Shown here piece after piece: positions 11,024 through 20,389 of a stretch of 64,000 nt of DNA. The stretch spans positions 1-64,000 of the forward strand of contig CALGZC010000042.1 in the NCBI GenBank assembly GCA_937934745.1, written 5' to 3'. The stretch is from an uncultured Blastocatellia bacterium (GTDB lineage: Bacteria; Acidobacteriota; Blastocatellia; Chloracidobacteriales; Chloracidobacteriaceae). Position 1 is the first letter of the stretch. Every line of letters begins with the position of its first letter. Below the pieces are notes generated by a model. The model saw only the letters and a list, made by a program, of their open reading frames with translations, was not told the origin of the DNA and did no database searches. Position numbers and translations under genes: made by a program.

Positions 11024-11623
11024 TTAGGTGCGGGTGGTCAGCACCTGATCCACGATACCGTATTCCATGGCTTGCGTCGCCGACATAATGCGGTCGCGCT
11101 CGACATCGGCTTCGATGACTTCAAATGGCTTACCGGTGTGCTTGGCTAGAATGCTCGATGTCAACTCGCGAATCCGTTTGATTTCTTCGGCCTGGATCAG
11201 GATGTCCGTTGCCTGCCCCTGCGCGCCGCCGGACGGTTGGTGAATCAGAATCCGTGAGTGCGGCAGAGCATACCGCTTGCCCTTTGTTCCGGCAGCCAGC
11301 AGCAGGGCGCCCATCGAGGCGCACTGACCGATGCAGAAGGTCACGATGTCCGGTTTGACAAACTGCATCGTGTCGTAGATGGCCATCCCAGCCGTGACCG
11401 AGCCGCCCGGACTGTTGATGTAAATCGAGATATCCCGCTCAGGGTCCTCAGATTCCAGGAAAAGCAACTGTGCTACAACCAGACTGGCAACCGTGTCGTC
11501 AATCGGTGTGCCGATAAAAATAATGTTGTCCTTGAGCAGGCGTGAGTAGATGTCATAGGCGCGTTCGCCGCGACTAGTCTGCTCAATTACCATTGGGACA
11601 AGAGCCGCTGTTGGATCACTCAT
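11024..11623 (-). CDS. clpP: ATP-dependent Clp protease proteolytic subunit ClpP
   Basis: Serine peptidase barrel that works with ClpX and probably with ClpC, encoded near 57 kb. The 199-residue product has catalytic Ser103 in [13 protein letters not shown], His128 in [11 protein letters not shown] and Asp177 in VERDRIMS. The oxyanion-side motif [11 protein letters not shown] is intact. It sits between tig (78 bases upstream) and clpX (45 bases downstream) on the minus strand, as in many bacteria. Confidence 0.97.
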   Translation of the reverse strand: MSDPTAALVPMVIEQTSRGERAYDIYSRLLKDNIIFIGTPIDDTVASLVVAQLLFLESEDPERDISIYINSPGGSVTAGMAIYDTMQFVKPDIVTFCIGQCASMGALLLAAGTKGKRYALPHSRILIHQPSGGAQGQATDILIQAEEIKRIRELTSSILAKHTGKPFEVIEADVERDRIMSATQAMEYGIVDQVLTTRT

Positions 11624-11701
11624 GGCTGTACAACCGTACCTTAGAGGCTATGGAACTGCACGCCGCAGAATCGGCGGGAAACTGCGGCAGCATGTGCCGA
11701 T

Positions 11702-13096
11702 CTATTGGTTTTCAGGCAGGAAGGAAACCGTTTCTTCCGACGTTGGGGCGTCAGACGCCGAGACAACTCTGGTCTCGATGCGCGCCGCACTGCGGATAAT
11801 GTCTAGGGCCTTTTGACTGCGCAGACGCAGGCGGAGCGTATCGAGCTGATTTTCCCTTGTCAAGCGTGCGCGCACCACTTCTGGGGGCTGTCCCAAGCCG
11901 GAGGCAAGCTGAGCGATTGCGCCGGCAAGCTCGTCTTCCGTGATCTGCACACCGGCTTCACGGGCAACCTGCTCGAGGACGAGGATTTGCTTGACTTCGG
12001 TTTCGGCGCGCGGACGGATGATGTCACTGAGCTTGTGCAGGTCTTCCGTGGTCGGCGGCGGGCTGCCCTGTCGTTCCAAATAACTTAGCCAATCTTGCAC
12101 GTGGGACTTAATCTGCTCTGCTACCAGCGACGCTGGTGCTTCGACGCCGGTCCGGATAATGAGCTGATCCAGGAGCTGGGTGTGCAGTTTGTCCAGGGCG
12201 TGGCGCTCCCTGTCGGCTTCGAGGTCAGACTTGATTCGCGCCCGTAAAGCCGCCAAATCCATGCCGGCGTAGCTGTGCGCCCAAGCGTCATCGAGCGGTG
12301 GCAGAGATGGCCGAAAAATGTGTTTGACCACCAAATGAAACTGGATGCGCTTACCGGCCAGGCTCACAGCCGGCAAGCCCTTCAGGACGACTTTCGGAGC
12401 CGTGTCATCTGCCGGATACTCAATTTCCACAACGGCAACGTCCCCAACCGTCTTGCCACGCAAGGCCGCGTCGAACTCCGGCCGTGTGCGTTCACCGCCG
12501 ATGTTGACTGTCTCAAGGTGGCCGGCAATGAGCGGCAACTGACCTTCCCTCAGGGCCGTCGCCCCATCTTCCAAAGCAAACCCTTGCAGTTCGACCTGCA
12601 CCACATCGCCCACCTGGGCGGGAATCCCATTGCGGACCTCCTCAACCGTCGCTGTGGCTCTTTGGAGCTGAGCCAACCTTTGCTCAACATCTGCGTCCGT
12701 TACCGGCGTGATTTCCTTGAGGCCTTCCAGGCCCTCCAGTGGACCTACGGTAAATTCTGGAAACACGTCCACTTCCAGCTTGAGCACGAACGGCAGTTGT
12801 TCGTTGAGGCGCACATCTTGAATGACCGGCTCACCGACAACTTGCAACTGGGCGGCGGCAACGGCTTCATTGATGGCCTCCAAACTCAACTGGCGCAGAA
12901 CCCGTTCATAAATGTCCCGTTGGTAATGGCGCCGCACGAGCGACAGCGGCGCTCTTCCCGGACGAAATCCCGGTAGCTGCACTTGGCGGGCTATCTCATT
13001 CGAAAACCGATTGAAAGCGCGGGTAACGCGTTCGGCCGGGAGTTCAACGAGCAGTGCTTTTTTAGCGGGTGAAAGATGGCTGACTTCAAACTTCAA
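11702..13096 (-). CDS. tig: Trigger factor (ribosome-associated chaperone and prolyl isomerase)
   Basis: Ribosome-tethered chaperone for nascent chains with peptidyl-prolyl isomerase activity. The N-terminal ribosome-binding domain has the signature GFRPGRAPLSLV near residue 45. An FKBP-type domain follows (VGDVVQVELQGFALEDGA), then the long helical chaperone domain. The C-terminus ends in an alanine/glutamate-poor tail. Two in-frame TTG codons compete as starts, at 13102 and 13096. I chose 13096 because a GAGG lies seven bases upstream, whereas it almost touches the first TTG; the protein then begins MKFEVSHLSP, as trigger factors do. It is the first gene of the tig-clpP-clpX-lon-engB series. 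Confidence 0.93.
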   Translation of the reverse strand: MKFEVSHLSPAKKALLVELPAERVTRAFNRFSNEIARQVQLPGFRPGRAPLSLVRRHYQRDIYERVLRQLSLEAINEAVAAAQLQVVGEPVIQDVRLNEQLPFVLKLEVDVFPEFTVGPLEGLEGLKEITPVTDADVEQRLAQLQRATATVEEVRNGIPAQVGDVVQVELQGFALEDGATALREGQLPLIAGHLETVNIGGERTRPEFDAALRGKTVGDVAVVEIEYPADDTAPKVVLKGLPAVSLAGKRIQFHLVVKHIFRPSLPPLDDAWAHSYAGMDLAALRARIKSDLEADRERHALDKLHTQLLDQLIIRTGVEAPASLVAEQIKSHVQDWLSYLERQGSPPPTTEDLHKLSDIIRPRAETEVKQILVLEQVAREAGVQITEDELAGAIAQLASGLGQPPEVVRARLTRENQLDTLRLRLRSQKALDIIRSAARIETRVVSASDAPTSEETVSFLPENQ

Positions 13097-13179
13097 GCGC
13101 AATCCTCAAGACGGTGAGCGTGCCCAACAAGCAGCGTTCGGGCAGTTTTGCGCGCCACGGTGACCAGTGCCAATCAACC

Positions 13180-13208
13180 TTGGACGCAGGTGAACAAGCC
13201 CATAGTAT
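13180..13208 (+). promoter_or_regulatory. Possible divergent promoter for the TPR membrane protein at 13277
   Basis: A plus-strand TTGGAC (13180-13185) and TAGTAT (13203-13208) are 17 bases apart and overlap the minus-strand tig -10 box. Both boxes are imperfect, so this is a tentative reading of a shared divergent promoter region. Confidence 0.28.
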
Positions 13209-13233
13209 AGTCCTTAGTACACAAGCGATGCAA
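13204..13233 (-). promoter_or_regulatory. Sigma-70-type promoter for the tig-clpP-clpX-lon series
   Basis: Read on the minus strand, a -35-like TTGCAT (13228-13233) is separated by 18 bases from a strong -10 TATACT (13204-13209), about 110 bases before tig. The -10 matches consensus well; the -35 is weak. Confidence 0.45.
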
Positions 13234-13276
13234 TCCTTCCCTCAGAGGCGGGCTCTCGCCTTGTTTGTCACCCGGT

Positions 13277-15064
13277 ATGTCACTCCAGGACTTTTGGCTG
13301 AAGGCAACCGACGTTCACCGGCGATCAGGCTGGTTGCTCGGTATTGGGCTGGTCGTGGTCGCCCTCTATGCGCCGACGGTGAGTTACGAACGGGTTTTCG
13401 ACGATCACCTACAAATCGAAGAAAATCTACACATTCGTTCGTGGGCCTTCATCGGACGAGCTTTTACCGACCATGTTTGGAGTGGCCAGCCTGGCTATGC
13501 GCAGACCAATTCCTACCGCCCGCTGTACCTGGTTTGGATGACGGCCAACTACGCACTCTTCGGCAAAGACCCACGTGGCTGGCACACAACCTCCGTGCTG
13601 TTGTACTTGGCGGCGGTCGGCGGCGTGTGGTGGGCAGCCAAGTATTTGCTTGGCAATGGTTTTGCCTCGGTGACGGCCACCGTCGTCTTTGCTCTCCATC
13701 CGACCCATGTGGAATCTGTGGCCTGGATCGCCTCCTTTCCCGATGCCCTGCTAATGGTGTTTTTCACGGCGGCGCTCGTGTGGCACCTGCAGGCCGTAGG
13801 GTGGCAACCGGGACAAGGCTGGCCAGCCACAGCAACCACCGGCTGGCGAGGGCAGCGCCATCGCAACTGGTGGTCGGCAGCAGCGTTGGCCGGGGCGTTG
13901 CTGACCAAAGAGTTTGCCGTTTTTTGGTGGCCGATGGTGTTTTGCCTTCATCTCGCCGGGCGCGACGGCCCGCTGCTTACCCGAACCACCGCTGCCATAC
14001 GGTCGCTGTGGGCACAGGCGCTGGTCGTCGTCGCCTACGCCGTTGTGCGGCAGTCAGTTCTACAGGGCATTTTTGAGGGAACGCCCTATTTGTCGTGGGC
14101 AACAGTGGCGCTGACGGCGCCGTTGGTGCTGTGGACGTACCTGACGTTGTTAGTCTGGCCCCTGGGGCTACGACTTGAGTATGAGTTGCGCTACGTGACC
14201 CACGTCACCGACCCGGCATTCTGGCTCCCACTCGCCGGCCTACTGGTTACGGGCGGTCTCGCCGGGTGGTGGTTACGGCGGCGGCCGTTGGTGTTGGTCT
14301 GGCTGGTGTGGATTGTCTTGCCGCTCCTGCCGACGCTCAACTTACGTCACTTTCGCCCGCAGGAGTTTCTCCACGACCGCTATCTGTTTCTCCCAACGCT
14401 GGGGTTCGCCCTCTTTGTTGGCTGGGCGACGGTGAATCTGGCACACCGGTTGGTGTCACCCGTGGCACAGGCGGCGGCGGCCGTTTTGTTCACCACAGTC
14501 CTTGCCATAGGTTACGCCCAACTCACAGCGCAGTACGTCCCCCACTGGCAGAACGATCTGGCGCTGTACGGGCGCATCCTCCACTTTCACCCGAACAATG
14601 CGTTCGCGTGGGGAAATCTTGCGGATGCCCTGTTGCGACGTGGACGCTTGCAGGAGAGTGTTGCGGCACTGGAACGGGCCTATGCGATAGCACCGCACGA
14701 GCGACACCTGGCATCCGCGCTGGGCAATGCCTACTGTCGCACCGGCCAGTTTGAACGCGCCATTGCAACGCTTGAACCCTGGCTGACGCAGAACCTAGAG
14801 AGCCTCAACGAGGCTGGGCTCTGCTACGACTACGGTTACGCCCTGCTGGCGGTTGGACGGCTGCGGGAAGGACGTTCTTATCTTGAGCGGGCGGCAGCCC
14901 TGGCACCGGATGACCCCCAGATTTGGTTGATGGTGGGCGAAGCACGCCGTGCACTGAGACTCTGCCCGGAAGCGGATGCGGCCTATGACCAAGCACAGCG
15001 TCTGGCGCCTGATCGGACCGACATCGCGCGGCGGCGGGCGGAGCTAGCGCAAAACTGCCCCTGA
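13277..15064 (+). CDS. TMTC-like membrane protein with C-terminal TPR repeats (putative GT-C glycosyltransferase)
   Basis: The 595-residue product has an N-terminal half of many hydrophobic segments and a soluble TPR half. Features shared with the TMTC/GT-C mannosyltransferase-like family are an early acidic loop motif (RVFDDHLQI), SYRPLYLVW and the motif ALHPTHVESVAW. Bacterial members are usually annotated only as TPR proteins. Repeats such as NAFAWGNLADALLRRGRLQE and LASALGNAYCRTGQFERAI mark the TPR half. Predicted role: transfer of a lipid-linked sugar on the outer face of the inner membrane; this is inference. The frame could open with a TTG at 13265, but the ATG at 13277 is preferred. 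The gene lies 15 bases before a GT2 gene whose family makes polyprenyl-phosphate sugars, a sensible donor partner. Two related proteins are encoded at 31-35 kb. Confidence 0.78.
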   Translation: MSLQDFWLKATDVHRRSGWLLGIGLVVVALYAPTVSYERVFDDHLQIEENLHIRSWAFIGRAFTDHVWSGQPGYAQTNSYRPLYLVWMTANYALFGKDPRGWHTTSVLLYLAAVGGVWWAAKYLLGNGFASVTATVVFALHPTHVESVAWIASFPDALLMVFFTAALVWHLQAVGWQPGQGWPATATTGWRGQRHRNWWSAAALAGALLTKEFAVFWWPMVFCLHLAGRDGPLLTRTTAAIRSLWAQALVVVAYAVVRQSVLQGIFEGTPYLSWATVALTAPLVLWTYLTLLVWPLGLRLEYELRYVTHVTDPAFWLPLAGLLVTGGLAGWWLRRRPLVLVWLVWIVLPLLPTLNLRHFRPQEFLHDRYLFLPTLGFALFVGWATVNLAHRLVSPVAQAAAAVLFTTVLAIGYAQLTAQYVPHWQNDLALYGRILHFHPNNAFAWGNLADALLRRGRLQESVAALERAYAIAPHERHLASALGNAYCRTGQFERAIATLEPWLTQNLESLNEAGLCYDYGYALLAVGRLREGRSYLERAAALAPDDPQIWLMVGEARRALRLCPEADAAYDQAQRLAPDRTDIARRRAELAQNCP

Positions 15065-15079
15065 GTAGGGACAAAAACG

Positions 15080-16087
15080 ATGGCTGACTCTGACGAACGG
15101 CGCTTGCTCTCTATTGTTGCACCCTGTTTCAATGAAGCCGAGGGACTGCCGGCCTTTCACGCTGCGCTCACTGCCGTCGTCGGCACAATGCCTTATGCCG
15201 TGGAAATCATCTACGTAGATGACGGCTCGACCGATGCCACGCCGCAGGTGTTGGCGACACTGCGGGCGCAGGATGCCCGCGTCAAAACACTGACGTTGTC
15301 ACGCAACTTCGGCCACCAGGCGGCGCTACTCGCCGGACTCGATGCCGCACAGGGCGATGCCGTGGTGACGCTGGACAGCGACCTACAGCATCCACCAGCA
15401 CTCATCCCGGAACTCATCCGGGCCTGGGAACAGGGAGCGGAGGTCGTCTATACCATTCGCCGCGAAACGGCCGACGCGACCTTGTTCAAACGCCTCACAA
15501 GTCGCTTGTTTTATCGGCTGCTACAACAGGCATCAGGCACGCCAATTATTGCCGGGGCAGCCGATTTTCGACTGATGGACCGGGTTGCGGTAGAGAGTTT
15601 TTGCACCTTGCGCGAAACGCACCGCTTCAATCGTGGCCTGGTCAGTTGGCTTGGTTTCCGAACGGCAGCTGTGGTGTTTGATGCTCCGGCGCGCTTTGTC
15701 GGCAAAAGCAAGTACTCGCTCTGGCGCATGCTGCGTTTCGCAGTCCACGGGCTGGTGTCGTTTTCGGTGTGGCCGTTGCGGGTGGCCATGCTGCTCGGTT
15801 TTGGGATGGCAGGCTTTGCAGCACTCTACATTGCTTACGCGCTCTATGTGTTTTTCGTCCTGCACCGGACGGTTCCCGGGTGGACTTCGACACTCATCAC
15901 CGTGCTCCTCATCGGCGGCGTCCAGTTACTTAGCCTCGGCATTGTCGGCGAGTACGTGGGCAAGATTTTCGAGGAAGTCAAGGGACGGCCACTGTACATC
16001 GTGCGTGAACGCCACGGTTTCGGCTCGGGCCGGGGCACCGGTCATCCCACCGCCCACCGGCAGCAGAAGTTAGGTGCCGGGCGCTAA
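15080..16087 (+). CDS. GT2 glycosyltransferase of the polyprenyl-phosphate sugar synthase type (DPM1/GtrB/ArnC-like)
   Basis: Transfers a sugar from a nucleotide donor to a polyprenyl phosphate at the cytosolic face of the membrane. Residues 1-230 form the GT-A domain: SIVAPCFNEAEGLP, the nucleotide-binding IIYVDDGSTDATPQ, LSRNFGHQAALLAG and the metal-binding LDSDLQHPP. Two C-terminal hydrophobic segments (VAMLLGFGMAGFAALYIAYA and a second near GWTSTLITVLLIGGVQLL) anchor it, and the tail GEYVGKIFEEVKGRPLYIV is typical of this subgroup. The ATG at 15080 has AGGGA seven bases upstream. It lies 15 bases behind the TMTC-like gene, so the pair may supply and use one lipid-linked sugar. Which sugar is moved cannot be read from the sequence. 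Confidence 0.92.
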   Translation: MADSDERRLLSIVAPCFNEAEGLPAFHAALTAVVGTMPYAVEIIYVDDGSTDATPQVLATLRAQDARVKTLTLSRNFGHQAALLAGLDAAQGDAVVTLDSDLQHPPALIPELIRAWEQGAEVVYTIRRETADATLFKRLTSRLFYRLLQQASGTPIIAGAADFRLMDRVAVESFCTLRETHRFNRGLVSWLGFRTAAVVFDAPARFVGKSKYSLWRMLRFAVHGLVSFSVWPLRVAMLLGFGMAGFAALYIAYALYVFFVLHRTVPGWTSTLITVLLIGGVQLLSLGIVGEYVGKIFEEVKGRPLYIVRERHGFGSGRGTGHPTAHRQQKLGAGR

Positions 16088-16153
16088 CGTCCATGCGTCC
16101 GGTCAAGCCCTGACACCTGCCCCCAAACGACGCTTTTCCAGCCTGACTTTACA

Positions 16154-16176
16154 CGCCCTGCGTCCGAGGCAGGGCG
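16154..16176. terminator. Hairpin between convergent genes (possible terminator)
   Basis: A perfect 8-base stem CGCCCTGC/GCAGGGCG closes a 7-base loop between two convergent genes. Neither side has a good T tract, so it may be a weak or Rho-assisted terminator. Confidence 0.4.
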
Positions 16177-16222
16177 GACAAAACACCTCCCGGACTCTCC
16201 CAACCGGCTGCAAGGCAGCTTC

Positions 16223-17848
16223 TTACAGATCGTCCAGATCGTCTCGGTGCCGCCGGAAGCCGTAGGCTACCAGCCCGCCGCCGATGGCGCCGGCGGTCAG
16301 CGTCCCAAATAGCCACCAGCGCACGGGAATCGGCTGCCGCTCGTATGGCTGGCGCGGCATCCAGATGAACCACGGCCGCCCGACATAAAACACCTCGAAG
16401 TTGAGCGCCCACAGGGGCGAGTCGTCGGCCCATTCCGGGGCGAGGCCAAACAAGCAGTAGGTGTTGGTGTCGTCATAGGGCCCCGGTCGAAACCAGCAGG
16501 CCAGGTCGCGCGCCGAGGGGTTGACCGGATTGAGCAGCTCGAACGGTCGCGCCAGCAGGGCGCTTTCCCGAAAGTAAAACCCCGGATCCGTCGCCCAGAA
16601 GTGCGGGGGCAGGCAGCGCTCCAGAAAGAAGCGCTGGTGATCGAGGCTCAGCCCGAGCGCCTGCACGCCTAGCCCGGCGGCTACAATCCCGGCCGCCGCC
16701 CAGCGCATGAGCGCTCGGCGCGGCAGGAAGGCGAACGTCAGCGACCACAGCGGCAGGATCGGCAGCAGGTAGCGCGGCCCCCAGCACCAATCGCCGCCGT
16801 AGAACGAGATACACCCCAGAAAAGCGACCAGCGCGACTGACGCCGCGAGCGTCATCCGCGCCACCATCGGCGCCTTGGCGCGCAGCCCGGCGTAGCCGAA
16901 CAGCGCCAGCAGAATCGGCGGGCTATACCACACGACGCCCTTGCCCGGGCTGATGAGCAGTCCCGGTATGCCGTAGAGCGGATTGCCCCAGAAGGAGGGA
17001 TGGCCCGGAATGTCAAACTTGCCGGTGGCGAGCGGATGGCCAAAGCGCAGCGCGTTGTAGATGCCGAAAACGACCAGCCCGACGCCGCAGGCGGCGCTAA
17101 AGGCCGCAATGCGCTGTAGCGACGCGCGCCCGGTCGTCGTTTTCCAAAACGCCGCCCAGAGCTGCGCCAGCCACGGGCGCAAGTCGCCGACCAGCGGCGG
17201 CCAGCTCGCGCTCACGCGCGAGCACATCAGCGCCAGAAAGGGCCAGAGCAAGACCAGGTGCTCAACGAAGTTCGCCAGCCAGCCAGCGCACAGCCCGCCG
17301 GCAACGGCGTAGCCGACCGACTGCCGGCGGGCGCTGCGGTAGGCGAGCCACGCCGCGCAGAGAACGAAAAATGCTTGCTGCACGTTGTCAAACGTTGTCG
17401 TCGCGCCGATGAAGGTCAGCGTGGCGAAGGCGTTGACCAGCGTCCAGAGCAGGGCCCGCCCGGCAGTGACGCCCAGATCGAGCAGAAAGAAAAACAGAAC
17501 GACGGCCAGCCCGGCGGCTGCCAGCGCGGACGCGAGCGAAAACAAAAACCGCTGGCGCTCGCCCTTCCAGTCGTCCCCGCCCAGCTTGCCCAGCGCCACC
17601 AGCGGCGCGCCCATCGCCGACGCGCCTAGCCCATAGTGACTGTAGAGCCGCCCATCGCGCCCGCGCACGCCAATCCACGTCAGCATAGGATCGCGCAGGG
17701 TGGGCTTGCCAACTTCGATGAGGCTGCGCGCCACTTCAAAGCGGCACTGCCCGTCAATGATGTCTATGCGGCCCGGACTCGTCAGCACATACGCCGCGCC
17801 GACCAAAAAAAACAGCCCGGCGGCCATCCACAGCGAAGAAGCCTTCAC
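16223..17848 (-). CDS. Large polytopic membrane protein, G+C-rich (possible GT-C type)
   Basis: Integral membrane protein of about 541 residues with around ten hydrophobic segments, such as LWMAAGLFFLVGAAYVL at the N-terminus. An early loop reads SPGRIDIIDGQCRFEVARS and a later one SFYGGDWCWGPRYLLPILPL. Such aromatic, charged loops between many membrane spans fit GT-C glycosyltransferase-like proteins, but I do not recognise a named family. The open frame reaches 17935; I prefer the GTG at 17848 because the longer form adds a polar, unlikely N-terminus and would overlap the divergent gene at 17921. Base composition is clearly higher in G+C than its neighbours: sampled 60-base lines mostly reach 60 to 78%. 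No pathway can be assigned. Confidence 0.72.
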   Translation of the reverse strand: MKASSLWMAAGLFFLVGAAYVLTSPGRIDIIDGQCRFEVARSLIEVGKPTLRDPMLTWIGVRGRDGRLYSHYGLGASAMGAPLVALGKLGGDDWKGERQRFLFSLASALAAAGLAVVLFFFLLDLGVTAGRALLWTLVNAFATLTFIGATTTFDNVQQAFFVLCAAWLAYRSARRQSVGYAVAGGLCAGWLANFVEHLVLLWPFLALMCSRVSASWPPLVGDLRPWLAQLWAAFWKTTTGRASLQRIAAFSAACGVGLVVFGIYNALRFGHPLATGKFDIPGHPSFWGNPLYGIPGLLISPGKGVVWYSPPILLALFGYAGLRAKAPMVARMTLAASVALVAFLGCISFYGGDWCWGPRYLLPILPLWSLTFAFLPRRALMRWAAAGIVAAGLGVQALGLSLDHQRFFLERCLPPHFWATDPGFYFRESALLARPFELLNPVNPSARDLACWFRPGPYDDTNTYCLFGLAPEWADDSPLWALNFEVFYVGRPWFIWMPRQPYERQPIPVRWWLFGTLTAGAIGGGLVAYGFRRHRDDLDDL

Positions 17849-17920
17849 GCAAAACGTTTTCTGATTCAGAGACAAAAATCGGCGTTGCACAAGCACGCCG
17901 GCCCAAGTATATGCACGCCT

Positions 17921-19477
17921 ATGAGGTTTGCCCATGTTTGCTTTCGTGCGCTCCGGCCGTTGGGCAAGCGTCCGGTCATCGCCGCCGTCTGCGCCGTCGC
18001 GGCAACGCTACCAATCCTGACCACGCCCTTCCCGCCGACGACCGATCTTCCGCAGCACGTCGTCCAGGCTCGGCTCTGGCTCGACATCTTGCAGGGGATA
18101 CCACAGGCACACGACATCACCTATATCGTGCAGTGGTGGACACCCTACAGTTTGGCGTATGTCATCCTGGGCGGGCTGTGGCAGGCGCTGCCCCCGGAGC
18201 GCGTGGGACAGTCCCTGCTGGTTGTGCTGAGCCTGGCCTGGACGCTGACCATCCACTGGCTTGCTGCCCGCCGGGGACGGTCTGCCGCCACGGCTGCCCT
18301 GGCGACGACGCTGTTCTTCAATCACACGCTCTACTGGGGCTTTGTGAGTTTCCTTATCGGCTTCCCTCTTTTTCTACTGTGGGTGCAGGTGACAACGACT
18401 GACACACTCCACATGCGCCGACGGCAAATGCTGCTGGCCGGGTTGGCAGCTGCGCTCTACGCCGCGCATGCGCTCTGGTTTGCATTGGCATTGCTTTGGT
18501 TTGGCATGGCAGGCGTGATACTGGGGCGCTCCTGGCAAAAGCTACTGGATGAGGGCCTCTGGCTGTTGCCATTGGCGGCGCTGGCGGCCGTTATGTATGT
18601 CAGCCTTGGCAACACCACGGCGCTCGTGACGCACAAGACCGTCTGGATGGCTCCCATCGGACGCCGGTTGTTCACCGGCTGGCTACCGCAGGCAGTCTAT
18701 GGCGGCCTGCGCGGGCCACTTGAGCCGCTCATGCTGCTGATCCTCGGCGGCTGGCTGTTTGCCGGGCTTGTCAGGCAGGGGAAACGACTGTGGATGACTG
18801 TCGATCCGGCGCTGCTGTTGGCAGGAGGCCTGTGTCTGGCAGCCGGGCTGTTGTTACCCTCTCAGTATCAGTACACAATTGCCTTTGCCGAACGCTGGAT
18901 GCCGGCGGCCACAGTGCTGCTGTTACTCGGCGCGCCGGCCCCGGAGCGGACGGCGCAGAATGAGGTGGCGACGGACCGCACCGTTGGGCCGCTGCTGAGG
19001 GCCAGTGCAGCGCTGCTATGCTTGTTGTTTTGCCTGTGGACGGCCGGCGTCTGGCGCGCGTTTGCGCGCGAGTATATAGCCGGTTTGGACACAGCCCTGG
19101 CCGCACTACCTTCCCGGCCGCGCGTGATCGGGCTGGATTTTGTCAAGGATGTCCCAGGCTTTCAGGGCCGGCCGTTAATGCAGACTGCTGCCTACGCACA
19201 GGTTACGCGCGGCGGCAGTTACAGTCTGTCATTTGCCAAATTCCCGCAGAGCTTCGTTCGGTATGAAACCGACGCGGTCGTGCGGTGGACGGACGGCCTG
19301 GAATGGTCGCCGGAACACTTAACGGAAGCCGATTTAGACTACTTTGACTTTGTGTTGGCGGTTGGCGATGCTTGGTCGCACGAGCGACTGCAAGCGAAGT
19401 TCCCCCAGCGCCTACGCCGTCTGACCGGCAGCGACCACCCGTGGCGGCTGTACCGCATCGTTCCGCGCGGGGCCTAG
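17921..19477 (+). CDS. Polytopic membrane protein of unknown function (GT-C-like topology)
   Basis: The 518-residue product has about ten hydrophobic segments. An early periplasmic-type loop TDLPQHVVQARLWLD carries acidic and aromatic residues, and a C-terminal soluble part (FVKDVPGFQGRPLMQT...) ends the protein. The topology, membrane core followed by a periplasmic tail, resembles bacterial GT-C transferases, but no signature is decisive. The ATG at 17921 (MRFAHVCFRALRP) is chosen; the frame is open much further upstream, inside the divergent gene, without protein-like sequence. It is divergent from the G+C-rich membrane protein and convergent with the coiled-coil protein at 19535. Confidence 0.7.
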   Translation: MRFAHVCFRALRPLGKRPVIAAVCAVAATLPILTTPFPPTTDLPQHVVQARLWLDILQGIPQAHDITYIVQWWTPYSLAYVILGGLWQALPPERVGQSLLVVLSLAWTLTIHWLAARRGRSAATAALATTLFFNHTLYWGFVSFLIGFPLFLLWVQVTTTDTLHMRRRQMLLAGLAAALYAAHALWFALALLWFGMAGVILGRSWQKLLDEGLWLLPLAALAAVMYVSLGNTTALVTHKTVWMAPIGRRLFTGWLPQAVYGGLRGPLEPLMLLILGGWLFAGLVRQGKRLWMTVDPALLLAGGLCLAAGLLLPSQYQYTIAFAERWMPAATVLLLLGAPAPERTAQNEVATDRTVGPLLRASAALLCLLFCLWTAGVWRAFAREYIAGLDTALAALPSRPRVIGLDFVKDVPGFQGRPLMQTAAYAQVTRGGSYSLSFAKFPQSFVRYETDAVVRWTDGLEWSPEHLTEADLDYFDFVLAVGDAWSHERLQAKFPQRLRRLTGSDHPWRLYRIVPRGA

Positions 19478-19534
19478 CGTCTCACTTGGTTTTCATCTGG
19501 TTGCGCTCGGTGCGCAGCCCGCCGGCTTGTCTGA

Positions 19535-20389
19535 CTATTCGTACTGCTCACGGCGGCTGGGCGGCGGCTGGAATGATTCAGGACAGTTGGCGCTCTCGAC
19601 CAGGTTGAGGCCCGATAGCGCCGGTGCGGACTCTTCCAGGATTTGCTTCGTGATCTCAATGTTAGCCAGCAGCTCGTCGAAATCCAGATCGGCTGCGCCC
19701 GTGCCATCCAGCGCTGTCATGGTCACGATGTGGTCGTTGATGAGGCTAAAGCGATTCTCGATGGCTTGAAGCTGGGCCTCGACCCGGCGCACACTGCGTT
19801 CGATCTCGTCAAAGGTCTTGAGCCGCCGCCGCAGAACATCGAGGTTGTGTTCGAGCAAGGGGCGCGTCGCGGCGTCGGATGTCGCCAGTTGGCGTTCAAT
19901 CTGGGTGATTTGGTTCTGAATTGCTGCTCGGTTGACGGAGCGCAGGTGTGTTTTACGCCGTCGGTACACGTCGAGCAGATCGACAAACTGCTCCCACATC
20001 GTATCCAGGCACTGGATGGATTCGGGCAGTTTCTCAAGCTTGGTGAACTTGAGGTAGTTCTCGTAAATCTTGTTTTTTTGAAACCGCAGATATTCGACCA
20101 TTTCACGGTCACGCGGTTCAAAGGTACGAATTAGCTCTTCACGCTGCCGCCGCCGGAGCATTTGGCGCTGCCGCGCAGCACGGCGCTCGACCAAACGGCG
20201 GTAGATGGTCATCGCCGGCACAACCGTCAAGTACGCTGCTTCGAGCACCGCCCCGGCCAGAAGTGGCGTCCAGTCCTGGGTGTACGCCGCTGCCGACAAC
20301 AGGAGTACCATAGTCCAGATGTTGTACGGCTCGCCGGCCGCTTCTTTAATGTAGTTGATTCGTGACGTAGAGACAGTCAACCCACTCAT
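19535..20389 (-). CDS. Membrane-anchored coiled-coil protein of unknown function
   Basis: The 284-residue product has one or two hydrophobic segments at about residues 20-65 (WTMVLLLSAAAY and AGAVLEAAYLTVVPAMTIYR). A very basic stretch RRLVERRAARQRQMLRRRQR follows, then a long, highly charged helical region to about residue 235 with heptad-like patterns (QITQIERQLA, RRVEAQLQAIENRF). The C-terminus PPPSRREQYE is proline-rich and polar. By the positive-inside rule the coiled coil should be cytosolic. I do not recognise the family; a role as a membrane-bound scaffold is speculation. The ATG at 20389 has only a weak GAG upstream. A 7-base-stem hairpin (TTCCCTG...CAGGGAA) lies 27 to 44 bases before the start. 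Confidence 0.72.
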   Translation of the reverse strand: MSGLTVSTSRINYIKEAAGEPYNIWTMVLLLSAAAYTQDWTPLLAGAVLEAAYLTVVPAMTIYRRLVERRAARQRQMLRRRQREELIRTFEPRDREMVEYLRFQKNKIYENYLKFTKLEKLPESIQCLDTMWEQFVDLLDVYRRRKTHLRSVNRAAIQNQITQIERQLATSDAATRPLLEHNLDVLRRRLKTFDEIERSVRRVEAQLQAIENRFSLINDHIVTMTALDGTGAADLDFDELLANIEITKQILEESAPALSGLNLVESANCPESFQPPPSRREQYE

